Assembly: GCA_964484515.1 (NCBI GenBank) | Contig: CAZAGT010000244.1 | Coordinates: 1-7,898, forward strand | DNA: 7,898 nucleotides | Source of the DNA: CAZAGT01 sp964484515 | GTDB lineage: Bacteria; Desulfobacterota; DSM-4660; Desulfatiglandales; HGW-15 | Reading direction: 5' to 3' | Shown here: positions 1-6,780 of the stretch, piece by piece | Numbering within the stretch: position 1 is the stretch's first letter | Layout: each line of letters starts with the position of its first letter | The notes under the pieces: generated by a model | The model's database searches: none | What the model saw: the letters and a program-made list of their open reading frames with translations, nothing else | Told to the model about the DNA's origin: nothing | Program-made: the position numbers and the translations under genes

Positions 1-194
1 CTCTCGGCTACGGCTTGACCGACGAGCATATTCTTGATGACGTCCCCGGCACGATCGGGATTGTAGGAGAGGGCCTCAGCGGTGATCCCGGCGGTATACC
101 CCTCGCCCAGGGCGGCTCCGATCGCACCGAATCCGATGGCCAAGCCGGCACCGATCAAGAAACTCGCATTGGCAAAAATGGAGGCGTCAAACAT
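1..194 (-). CDS. atpE: ATP synthase Fo subunit c, partial (C-terminus beyond window)
   Basis: This is the proteolipid subunit c, which oligomerises into the membrane rotor ring of F-type ATP synthase and carries the coupling ion. The first 64 residues are visible and start MFDASIFANA. Helix 1 is glycine-rich (GAGLAIGFGAIGAALGEG, about residues 15-32). The polar loop holds the typical N-P-D-R segment at 45-48. Helix 2 begins with GQAVAE, and E64 aligns with the essential ion-binding carboxylate. The next codon starts AG and is cut, so it is probably Ser. E31, in GEGYTAG, sits where Na+-type subunits have Gln. The ATG at 194 is the only usable start, because the frame upstream reaches a stop without another ATG. 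No clear Shine-Dalgarno sequence precedes it, which is odd for a gene normally translated at high level. It lies 68 nt downstream of atpB in the same operon. The identification is secure; the ion specificity is inference. Confidence 0.93.
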   Translation of the reverse strand, partial: MFDASIFANASFLIGAGLAIGFGAIGAALGEGYTAGITAEALSYNPDRAGDVIKNMLVGQAVAE

Positions 195-262
195 GGCAGC
201 AAGTATCGCTCGCGTTGTCGCTTGTCGAAACCTCGCGAATCATTCCTAATATGGATAACCCC

Positions 263-937
263 TCAGCTCACCTGGACGGAAATGTAGACAAGGGTTAGCA
301 TGGTAAACACGAAGGCCTGAATCGTTCCGATAAAAAGGCTGAAAAAGCAGATCAGTACGGGGGGCAGACCCACATTGTATATGAGGTGGGAAACCACCAA
401 AATGATAATAGCGCCGCCCATGATATTCCCAAATAGACGGAAGGAAATGGAAACGACCTTGGCCACTTCACCGATAACGTTTAGGGGCGCCATGAAGAAG
501 ATCGGCTCAAAGTACTCCTTTATATACGCCTTGAAACCTTTCGTCCGAATCCCGGAGTGATGGGCGATCAAGAATCCCATGATCCCCAGACCCAGGGGGG
601 TATTTAGATCCTTCGTCGGCTCGGACAGTTTCGGGATGATGCCCAGCCAGTTGGCCAAGAGGACGAACATAAAAAGCGTACAGATAAGAGGAGAGTACTT
701 CTTGGCCAGCTCTTCATTGAGCGCCTCCTTGGTGAGGCCGTAAAACGTATTCACCAGCAGCTCACCAACGACCTGAAAGGGGTTGGGGATAAAGCTGATC
801 CTTCGCGTCGCCAAAAACCCAAAGAGGATCAGGACCGCCATCACGATCCAGGTCATGAGAATCGTCTCGGTGTTGAAGACCAGCTTGAGCCCAAACACTT
901 CAACGCATTTCTGCGGGATCTTGGTTAGCCCTTCCAT
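263..937 (-). CDS. atpB: ATP synthase Fo subunit a
   Basis: Subunit a is the stator membrane protein that forms the ion half-channels next to the c-ring. The 224-residue product has about five hydrophobic segments (roughly 26-44, 84-103, 113-127, 145-181 and 185-220). The family signature SFRLFGNIMGG is at 165-175, and R167 is the essential arginine (E. coli R210). GTIQAFVF near 204-211 matches the last-helix motif containing the conserved Gln. The length is typical for the shorter bacterial form. The ATG at 937 has an AGGGAG ribosome-binding site 4-5 nt upstream. The start lies inside the end of atpI (13 nt overlap), so translation is probably coupled. The gene ends with TGA 68 nt before atpE. 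Nothing in it looks broken. Confidence 0.96.
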   Translation of the reverse strand: MEGLTKIPQKCVEVFGLKLVFNTETILMTWIVMAVLILFGFLATRRISFIPNPFQVVGELLVNTFYGLTKEALNEELAKKYSPLICTLFMFVLLANWLGIIPKLSEPTKDLNTPLGLGIMGFLIAHHSGIRTKGFKAYIKEYFEPIFFMAPLNVIGEVAKVVSISFRLFGNIMGGAIIILVVSHLIYNVGLPPVLICFFSLFIGTIQAFVFTMLTLVYISVQVS

Positions 938-1365
938 GCGGCTCCCTGTTGCTTTTCATCCTGAATCGTACGAACGACCAAATACTCGACCAGGGTGATG
1001 ATTTGGATCGAAAAGACCCCCAGGACGACAGCCCCAAAACTAAAAGCGGTGGATTTTAGGCCCACGACCATCGGAATCGCCAGCAGGGCGAACCGGATCA
1101 GAAGAGAGGTCAACGTGATGAAGCTGGCTCGCACCCGTGTCTTCCCGATGGTTAAGGGAGCCGACATCCCCAGCAGGACGAAGTTGGCGATACCGAACAG
1201 CGTGCCCAGGAGTAAGCCCTTGGCGATGGCGTTTTGATTCATGATGATGAGGCCGGATGCCGCGACGAGATTTACCATGATGGCCAGGGAACAGATCCTC
1301 TTCTGGACGCGGGCAATTTCTCTTTGGGCGCTATTAACCTTTATCGCTGCGTTTTTTTCTTCCAT
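925..1365 (-). CDS. atpI: AtpI-like ATP synthase accessory subunit I
   Basis: This is a 146-residue, four-helix membrane protein of the ATP synthase I type. A charged N-terminus (1-22) is followed by hydrophobic spans at about 24-42, 48-68, 80-103 and 107-133, with a charged C-terminal tail. The GLLLGTLFGIANFVLLG stretch (50-66) resembles the family's Gly-rich second helix. Its place between an atpZ-type gene and atpB is the classical position of atpI. Family members have been reported to help assemble the c-ring, and with AtpZ to take part in Mg2+/Ca2+ handling in alkaliphilic Bacillus. The role here is inferred from position and topology, since this family is poorly conserved in sequence. 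The ATG at 1365 has GAGG 4 nt upstream. The gene overlaps the upstream PAS-AtpZ gene by 32 nt and atpB by 13 nt. Confidence 0.82.
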   Translation of the reverse strand: MEEKNAAIKVNSAQREIARVQKRICSLAIMVNLVAASGLIIMNQNAIAKGLLLGTLFGIANFVLLGMSAPLTIGKTRVRASFITLTSLLIRFALLAIPMVVGLKSTAFSFGAVVLGVFSIQIITLVEYLVVRTIQDEKQQGAAWKG

Positions 1366-2377
1366 TCAGCCTCATCGTCTCCATGATTTGGCGGTAGGCG
1401 TTGTAGCCTCCGCCCGCAATGCCAAGAATGATAAAAATGGCAATAAAGAGCCCCTTCGTCTCAAGCCATTTGTCGAGGTAATAGCCGATCGCAAAACAAA
1501 GTAAGATAGAGCCTACCATGGTTAAACCGAGCTGGGTGAGCAAGGTTGCCGGCCCTTTTTGTTTTTCGCGTTGTATTCGTTCTTCCTCGGCCCTCTTCCT
1601 TTCGGTTATGTCATCACCGATGCCGATGAGGCACTTCTCCCCGCCGAAGTCGATCGGCTCCGCCGACCAGAGGACATAGCGGCTCTGGCCCGACTTCATG
1701 CGGAACCTGACCTCCATGTTCCGCACCATGCCCTCCTCAAGCAGCCGCTTGACCATCTCCCTACGCTCGTCCGGATCGGCCCAAACACCCAACTCCTCTG
1801 CCGTGCGTCCGATAACCTCCTCGCGTCGATAGCCCGTACCACGCAGAAAGGCCTCATTCACATCAACATGAAAACCATCCTCAATGGTCGTAATGAGCAC
1901 CCATTCCGGGCTTGAACGGAAGACCCGATAGAATTTCTCCTCCGAAAGGCGCAAGCTATCTTTGGCCTTTTCTCGATCGGTGATGTCCATCGCGTTCCCT
2001 AAGGTGGCCCGTTTTCCTTGGTATTGAATCGACTTCACCATCTCGAGGACCCAGCGGGTCTTCCCGTCCTTGGTAACGATCCTGTGCTCGTAGGGCGAAG
2101 AACGGTCCCCCTTCAGCATTCCAACCGCATTCCGTCTGACCAGGTCGACGTCTACATTCGGGACGAGGGCCATGGCGCCCATGCCCAATAGCTCGTCTTC
2201 CTCAAAACCCGTGATCTTCTGACACCCAAGGTTTACGGAGCGGAACCGTCCGTCCTGAATGACATAGATCCCGACGGGCGATTCCCTCATCAAGCTTGCG
2301 ATGAAGGCGTCGCCGGCACCGGACCGTTGCTTTGAAACCTCGGATCTTTTTGTGTCGATCTGTTCTTTGTCTTGCAT
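1334..2377 (-). CDS. PAS-PAS-AtpZ fusion protein, first gene of the atp operon
   Basis: This is one uninterrupted frame of 347 residues. After a charged N-terminus come PAS domain 1 (about 24-135, ending in the PAC-like DITDREKAKDSL) and PAS domain 2 (about 146-263, ending in DDITERKRAEEER). A short charged linker of coiled-coil type follows. In most proteins a histidine kinase or GGDEF domain would come next. Here residues 275-336 form a two-helix membrane hairpin (about 283-301 and 309-329) with GYYLDKWLETKG between the helices and GIAGGGYNAYRQI at the end. This is the pattern of AtpZ, also called ATPase gene 1, which normally stands alone as a protein of about 70-100 residues at this operon position. 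No kinase, cyclase or DNA-binding domain is present. The ATG at 2377 is preferred because GAAAGG lies 9 nt upstream; a TTG at 2443 would add 22 residues but has no ribosome-binding site. The domain calls are by eye. The inferred role is a cytoplasmic sensor acting on ATP synthase assembly, ion supply or activity. Confidence 0.85.
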   Translation of the reverse strand: MQDKEQIDTKRSEVSKQRSGAGDAFIASLMRESPVGIYVIQDGRFRSVNLGCQKITGFEEDELLGMGAMALVPNVDVDLVRRNAVGMLKGDRSSPYEHRIVTKDGKTRWVLEMVKSIQYQGKRATLGNAMDITDREKAKDSLRLSEEKFYRVFRSSPEWVLITTIEDGFHVDVNEAFLRGTGYRREEVIGRTAEELGVWADPDERREMVKRLLEEGMVRNMEVRFRMKSGQSRYVLWSAEPIDFGGEKCLIGIGDDITERKRAEEERIQREKQKGPATLLTQLGLTMVGSILLCFAIGYYLDKWLETKGLFIAIFIILGIAGGGYNAYRQIMETMRLNGRKKRSDKG

Positions 2378-2437
2378 CCTGGCCAGCCTTTCAGTGCGAA
2401 AAAGGGTAGCTGAAGGATAAATTACAGACCAAATGGC

Positions 2438-2471
2438 CCCCAATAAGGCATCTTGGCAAGATTTTTAGGGG
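2438..2471 (-). promoter_or_regulatory. possible hairpin at the 5' end of the atp leader
   Basis: Just downstream of the predicted promoter, the minus-strand transcript can fold into a compound stem. CCCC and TAA pair with TTA and GGGG across a two-base bulge, and an inner ATCTT-GCC-AAGAT stem-loop sits inside. It would lie at the extreme 5' end of the mRNA and could stabilise it or affect initiation. There is no T-run, so it is not a terminator. The pairing is short and AU-rich in its inner part, so it may be chance. Confidence 0.25.
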
Positions 2472-2474
2472 CGA

Positions 2475-2503
2475 ATCATAGGGAAAGGGCCATTTTGTGT
2501 CAA
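2475..2503 (-). promoter_or_regulatory. sigma-70-type promoter of the atp operon
   Basis: Read on the minus strand, a perfect -35 hexamer TTGACA (2503-2498) is followed by exactly 17 bp and then TATGAT (2480-2475), one mismatch from the consensus -10. Transcription would start near 2468, about 90 nt before the preferred ATG of the PAS-AtpZ gene. It is the best promoter match seen in the divergent intergenic region and points at the atp genes. Activity is inferred from sequence only. Confidence 0.8.
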
Positions 2504-2730
2504 GCGCCAAATCACGCTGCCAAATGCCCCTCTTTCGCTTGCCTAAGACCGCCAAGCCATGGTATCAGAGGCTTTTTTCGGGCCACGCCCCTCGCCGGGG
2601 GTCGTTGTCCAAGGCCCGTTTTAAAGATGCGAACATCCGCTCAAGGGTGGGGCAGGGGTATGTACAAAACTGTGCCAAAAACGTGCTCTCATAGGCGCTT
2701 CAAACCCGTTCTCAGGAATGGAGACGATGA
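2504..2730. other. divergent intergenic region, otherwise unassigned
   Basis: This is the part of the gap between the atp and yjbQ genes that lies upstream of the atp promoter. It must contain the start signals for the rightward operon, but I see no strong promoter there. The best rightward candidate (TTGCCT, 18 bp, TATCAG near 2539-2570) matches only four of six bases in each box. No tRNA, riboswitch, repeat or convincing small gene is visible. The short frames that cross this stretch have no family resemblance. Confidence 0.5.
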
Positions 2731-3153
2731 ATGATTGTCGAGTCCCAGCAAATCGTTTTGAAGACGACGGAGAATACGGACATCATCGACATTACGTCCC
2801 CGGCAACCTCTTTTGTTAGCCGGAGCGGTGCCCGGCGTGGCGCCCTCATTCTTTTTACCCCGGGCTCTACGGCGGCCCTCACCACGATCGAGTATGAAAG
2901 TGGGGTCATCAACGATCTCAGAGCCGCGATTGAAAGATTGGCCCCGGCTCACCTCTCCTACGAACATAATGAGAGGTGGGGAGACGGGAACGGCTATTCA
3001 CACGTACGATCCGCCCTCCTCGGGCCCTCATTGCATGTTCCCCTTATAGATGGTAAACTTGCGCTCGGGACCTGGCAGCAGATCGTCTTGCTGGACTTCG
3101 ACAACCGGGCGAGACAGCGCCAAGTGATTATCCAGATCATGGGAGTCTCATGA
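2731..3153 (+). CDS. yjbQ: YjbQ family protein (UPF0047), secondary thiamine-phosphate synthase-like
   Basis: The 140-residue product matches the full length of the YjbQ/UPF0047 family. Diagnostic stretches are TPGSTAALTTIEYE (43-56), WGDGNGYSHVRSALLGPSLH (83-102) and LALGTWQQIVLLDFD (110-124). Family members form compact trimers, and several show weak thiamine-phosphate synthase activity, but the physiological role is not settled. The version here has Gly where other subfamilies have His in the T-P-H-T motif; from memory this is a recognised subgroup rather than a defect. The ATG at 2731 has GGAG 7 nt upstream. It is the first gene of the rightward cluster, ending 9 nt before phoH, which suggests co-transcription. 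No signal peptide or membrane segment is present. Confidence 0.9.
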   Translation: MIVESQQIVLKTTENTDIIDITSPATSFVSRSGARRGALILFTPGSTAALTTIEYESGVINDLRAAIERLAPAHLSYEHNERWGDGNGYSHVRSALLGPSLHVPLIDGKLALGTWQQIVLLDFDNRARQRQVIIQIMGVS

Positions 3154-3162
3154 GGGCGTTAC

Positions 3163-4159
3163 GTGGTTGTAGCGAATAGGGCCAAGCTCAGGAAGAAGCT
3201 CACGTATACAGACCACGAGCTCGTCAGTATGCTGTGTGGGGAACGCTCTGCCCATCTCAAACTCCTTGAGCAGAAGATCGGCCTGACGATCCACCAAAGG
3301 GGCAACCACCTCATCATGGAGGGCGATGATTGGGAACTGGAGCTTGCCGAAAATATCCTCAATCAGCTCTATAAGCTTCTGCGGCAGGATTTCCCGATTT
3401 ATACCAATGAGGTCGATTATGCCTTCCGGATCTTGAGTGCCGATCCGTCGGCGGACCTCAAGAAGATATTTCTCGACAAGATCTACATTGCCTCAGACAA
3501 GAAGATTATCACGCCCAAGAGCGTCAATCAAAAGGACTACATCGACAGTATTCGGCGATTCGATATCGTCTTCGGCATCGGACCGGCGGGAACGGGGAAG
3601 ACCTATCTGGCGATGGCCATGGCCGTCGCCGCGCTGGCCAGAAAAGAGGTCAAGCGAAGCGTACTCGTAAGGCCCGCGGTTGAGGCCGGAGAGCATCTCG
3701 GGTTTCTACCCGGTGATTTGTACGAAAAGGTGAACCCCTATTTGCGCCCCCTCTACGATGCCCTCCACGACATGATGGAGTTTGAAGACGCCTCGCGGCT
3801 CCTTCAAAGGGGAGTTATCGAAGTGGCACCGCTTGCCTTTATGCGCGGCCGGACCCTCAATGACGCCTTTGTCATCCTTGATGAAGCCCAAAACGCGACC
3901 ACCGAGCAGATGAAGATGTTCTTGACCCGGCTGGGCTNNNNNNNNNNGCTCCAAGGCGGTCATCACAGGCGATGTCACGCAGACGGATCTTCCAGGGGGA
4001 ATCACTTCCGGCCTGATCGAGGCCCGCGAGATCCTGAAAGACATTAAGGGCATTCGTTTCGTCTTTTTCTCTCGCGATGACGTCATTCGGCATCCGTTGG
4101 TGCAAGAGATCATAGACGCTTACGACCAAAAGGACAAGAGTCGTAACCAGGCGAGATAA
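3163..4159 (+). CDS. phoH: PhoH/YbeZ family ATPase (frame interrupted by assembly gap)
   Basis: This is a cytoplasmic P-loop ATPase of the PhoH/YbeZ type; in E. coli YbeZ works with the endonuclease YbeY in RNA maturation. An N-terminal KH-like region (about 20-75) precedes the PhoH core. The core has Walker A GPAGTGKT at 140-147, LVRPAVEAGEHLGFLPGD (168-185) and Walker B VILDEAQN at 237-244. After the ten N, the downstream part reads SKAVITGDVTQTDLPGG and continues to KDKSRNQAR and TAA at 4157-4159. The two halves join only if the gap length is a multiple of three. The family motif T-R-L-G-F-G-S-K predicts exactly three missing bases, giving a protein of about 329 residues, normal for the family. 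The start is GTG at 3163 with GAGGG 6 nt upstream. I judge the gene intact in the organism and the frame break an assembly artefact. Confidence 0.93.
3938..3947. other. assembly gap (10 N)
   Basis: Ten N interrupt phoH between the conserved T-R-L-G and S-K-A-V-I-T-G-D segments. The flanking codons show that the true gap should be about three bases coding the rest of F-G, so the ten N are probably a fixed-size filler. As written they cause an apparent frameshift. Confidence 0.95.
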
Positions 4160-4308
4160 CGCCCCGCTGGACAGCGGTAAACCGGAAGGCCGTTTTCGAC
4201 CAGTCCTGGCAAGCATGGCGGATCTGAGCTATTATTGTTTGAACTATACTTTGAAGGAAGGCCCCGACCGGAAACCTTGCGTTTGTGGCCGGGCTGCAAA
4301 GAAAAAAG

Positions 4309-6780
4309 ATGCCTGATAAACCGATCATGAAATCTCTCAAAAACCCTCTAAATGTGAGGAAAGGCGAAAGAGAAACAGGCGTTCCCGGAAAGCAGGGAGG
4401 GCTCCCGGCGGAGTGGTCTCAGCCCGAGCGACTCAAGTGGCTCATCCTGCCTCTCCTTAGCCTCCTCATCTCGATCTTGTTGTTTCCAAATGTCCTGGAG
4501 AAACATCGCACCTATCGCGTTGGAGACGTCTCCGAAAGGGATGTCAAGGCAACTCATGATTTCTTGGTCGAGAACAAGGACTTAACGGAAAAGGACCGCG
4601 AGAGAGCCGCAAAAGGGGTCCTCTCGGTATATGACTTTGATCGCTCCGCTTCAAACGTCGTTAAGCGCATCAGAGAGGCCTTCGCTCTCGGCCGCCAATT
4701 CTCGGGGAATATCTCCTCCGATGCCCCAGCAAAGGGCGGCGAGGGAAACGCTGAAAACGCCCTTCCTGATAACCTGAAAGATGAAACGCTGCTTCGGAAT
4801 CGATTCTTTGAGATCCTGGAAATCCAAACCGATCCAACGTTGTTCACCCAACTCCGCGACGCCGGATTCTCCCTTGAAATAGAGGACATAGCCATCCAAA
4901 CGGTCCTCAAGGTTTTCGGGAAAGGCGTTGTCGGAGATCGGGCCCTGTTTGAGGGGCAGATGGAAAAGGGTGGCATCATTCTCCACGAGATCAATACCCA
5001 AAATGAAACAAAAATCACCGACAAGGACCGCTTCTACGATCTCGAGGGCGCCAGGAGCTTTGTTGAAAGCCAGCTCAAGCCATTGGGGGCAAAGATGGGC
5101 GACCCCGAATGGGCCGCCGCTGCGGTCAAGCTGATTCTGCCCTTGATTAAGCCCAATCTCACCTTTAACCAAAGAGAGACGGAATTAAGGAAGGATCTCG
5201 CCCAGAAATCCGTCAAGCCCACCTACATCATGATCAAGAAGGGCGAGATGCTCGTCCGCGAGGGAGAGAGGATCGGACCGGAGCATCTGGCCAAGCTCTC
5301 GGAGGCGACACAATCACGAAGCCGCTTTGACATGTTAAGCCGGATTCCGGCCATGGCCATTTTGATAGGCCTCTTTTTCGCGGTCATGTACGTGGTCGCC
5401 TCGAAGGGCGATGAGGCATTTCCCCGAGGTGGCAGGGACCTCCTCTTTGATGCCGTAAGCCTCTTGGCGATATCTGTTTTTGTCTGGGCCTTCTACTATG
5501 TGGCCGAGCAGGTAGCCCGGGGGTTTCCTTATTTTACTGCCCAGGCGCTGACCTTCGCCATGCCGATCGCCTCTGGCGCCATGCTGATTTCCATCTTCCA
5601 GGGCGTCAATATGGCAGTGATCTTCTCGTTAGCCCTGTCCATTCTGGCCTCATTGATTATCGGCGGGAGGGCTGAGTTCTTCATCTACTTCTTTGTCAGC
5701 AGCCTCGTGGCCGCCTATGGTGTGAAGACCTGCCATGAAAGAGGTATCCTGATCAAGGCCGGCTTGAAAGTGGGATTGATCAATATGGTCTTGAGTCTGT
5801 CCATTGAGGCCATCTACCATTCCCTTTACAGCCTGGAGGCCCTTATCGCAGCGACTGCGGCTTTCGTGGGCGGTGTTCTCGCCGGCGTGATTGCCACCGG
5901 GATCCTGCCCCTCGTCGAGATGGCCTTCGGATTCACGACCGATATCAAGCTGCTCGAGTTGGCCAACCTCGATCAACCTCTTTTGCGAGAGCTGATGGTT
6001 CAGGCTCCCGGCACCTATCATCATAGTGTCATCATCAGCAATATGGTGGAGGCGACTGCCAAGGCGGTTAAGGCCAATCCGCTCCTGGCCAGGGTGAGCG
6101 CCTACTACCATGATCTGGGGAAGATGAAGAAGCCCCTCTACTTCATCGAAAACCAGATGGGGACTGACAACAAACATGCCAAGCTCGCTCCTTCGATGAG
6201 CAGTCTCATCCTTATTTCCCATGTCAAAGATGGTGCCGAATTGGCCAAGAAACATAAACTCGGTCGTGAGATCACGGACATCATCCAGCAGCACCATGGC
6301 ACGAGCCTCATCTCTTATTTTTACCAAAAGGCCCTGGATCGCGCCGGCAAAAAGGGTGGAAAAACCACTGAGGTCAAAGAGGAGGATTTCCGGTATCCGG
6401 GGCCCAAGCCCCAGACCAAAGAAGCCGGATTGGTCATGCTTGCCGACATGGTCGAAGCGGCATCTAGGTCTGTCGTTGATCCGACCCCCTCGCGCATCCA
6501 GGGCGTGGTCCAAAAAATCATCAACAAGGTCTTCTCCGATGGGCAGCTGGATGAGTGTGAATTGACCCTCAAGGACCTGCACGAGATCGCCAAGAGCTTC
6601 AACAAGACCTTGAGCGGGATCTTTCACCACCGGGTCGAGTATCCGGAAACAACGGGCAAGGGTGTCAGGAAGGTCGGGGATGGATATCCAGATCACGTGG
6701 CAAACGAGGATTCCCGGGCTCGGAAGCCCGATGATAAGGCGGAGACTGAAGAAGGTCTTAAACGACTTGGGCTGTCGTGA
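4309..6780 (+). CDS. pgpH: PgpH-type 7TM-HD domain protein, cyclic-di-AMP phosphodiesterase
   Basis: This 823-residue membrane protein has the PgpH architecture. A cytoplasmic N-terminus is followed by a first helix at about 43-63, then an extracytoplasmic 7TMR-HDED domain to about 335. Seven membrane spans follow (about 345-545), then a cytoplasmic HD phosphohydrolase domain. Metal-ligand motifs in the HD domain are H571/H572 (in GTYHHS), H601-D602 (HDLGK), H662/H663 (QQHHGT) and D713 (LADMVE). PgpH of Listeria hydrolyses the second messenger c-di-AMP; that activity here is inferred from the intact motifs. The start is uncertain: ATG at 4309 is preferred, but an in-frame GTG at 4285 would add 8 residues, and neither has a clear ribosome-binding site. 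The family normally ends near the F-H-H-R-V-E-Y-P-E motif, while this protein runs about 40 residues further, through the start of ybeY in another frame. Confidence 0.92.
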   Translation: MPDKPIMKSLKNPLNVRKGERETGVPGKQGGLPAEWSQPERLKWLILPLLSLLISILLFPNVLEKHRTYRVGDVSERDVKATHDFLVENKDLTEKDRERAAKGVLSVYDFDRSASNVVKRIREAFALGRQFSGNISSDAPAKGGEGNAENALPDNLKDETLLRNRFFEILEIQTDPTLFTQLRDAGFSLEIEDIAIQTVLKVFGKGVVGDRALFEGQMEKGGIILHEINTQNETKITDKDRFYDLEGARSFVESQLKPLGAKMGDPEWAAAAVKLILPLIKPNLTFNQRETELRKDLAQKSVKPTYIMIKKGEMLVREGERIGPEHLAKLSEATQSRSRFDMLSRIPAMAILIGLFFAVMYVVASKGDEAFPRGGRDLLFDAVSLLAISVFVWAFYYVAEQVARGFPYFTAQALTFAMPIASGAMLISIFQGVNMAVIFSLALSILASLIIGGRAEFFIYFFVSSLVAAYGVKTCHERGILIKAGLKVGLINMVLSLSIEAIYHSLYSLEALIAATAAFVGGVLAGVIATGILPLVEMAFGFTTDIKLLELANLDQPLLRELMVQAPGTYHHSVIISNMVEATAKAVKANPLLARVSAYYHDLGKMKKPLYFIENQMGTDNKHAKLAPSMSSLILISHVKDGAELAKKHKLGREITDIIQQHHGTSLISYFYQKALDRAGKKGGKTTEVKEEDFRYPGPKPQTKEAGLVMLADMVEAASRSVVDPTPSRIQGVVQKIINKVFSDGQLDECELTLKDLHEIAKSFNKTLSGIFHHRVEYPETTGKGVRKVGDGYPDHVANEDSRARKPDDKAETEEGLKRLGLS

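Noticed and set aside
2378..2443. TTG start at 2443 giving a 22-residue longer PAS-AtpZ protein.
   Set aside because: There is no ribosome-binding site before the TTG and the added residues are not PAS-like; the ATG at 2377 has GAAAGG at good spacing.
2453..2734. A 93-codon plus-strand frame in the divergent intergenic region.
   Set aside because: It runs across the atp promoter, has no recognisable motif or convincing binding site, and ends at the yjbQ start.
3948..4047. The apparent C-terminus of PhoH obtained by reading straight through the N gap.
   Set aside because: That frame loses all PhoH similarity after the N; the correct frame is shifted and gives the conserved C-terminus to 4159.
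4164..4177. CCGCTG-GA-CAGCGG inverted repeat just after phoH, considered as a terminator.
   Set aside because: The loop is too small for the full stem to form and no T-run follows; phoH and pgpH remain a plausible single operon.
4245..4250. TATACT as a -10 box for a separate pgpH promoter.
   Set aside because: No acceptable -35 hexamer lies 16-18 bp upstream and there is no extended -10 TG, so it is too weak to call.
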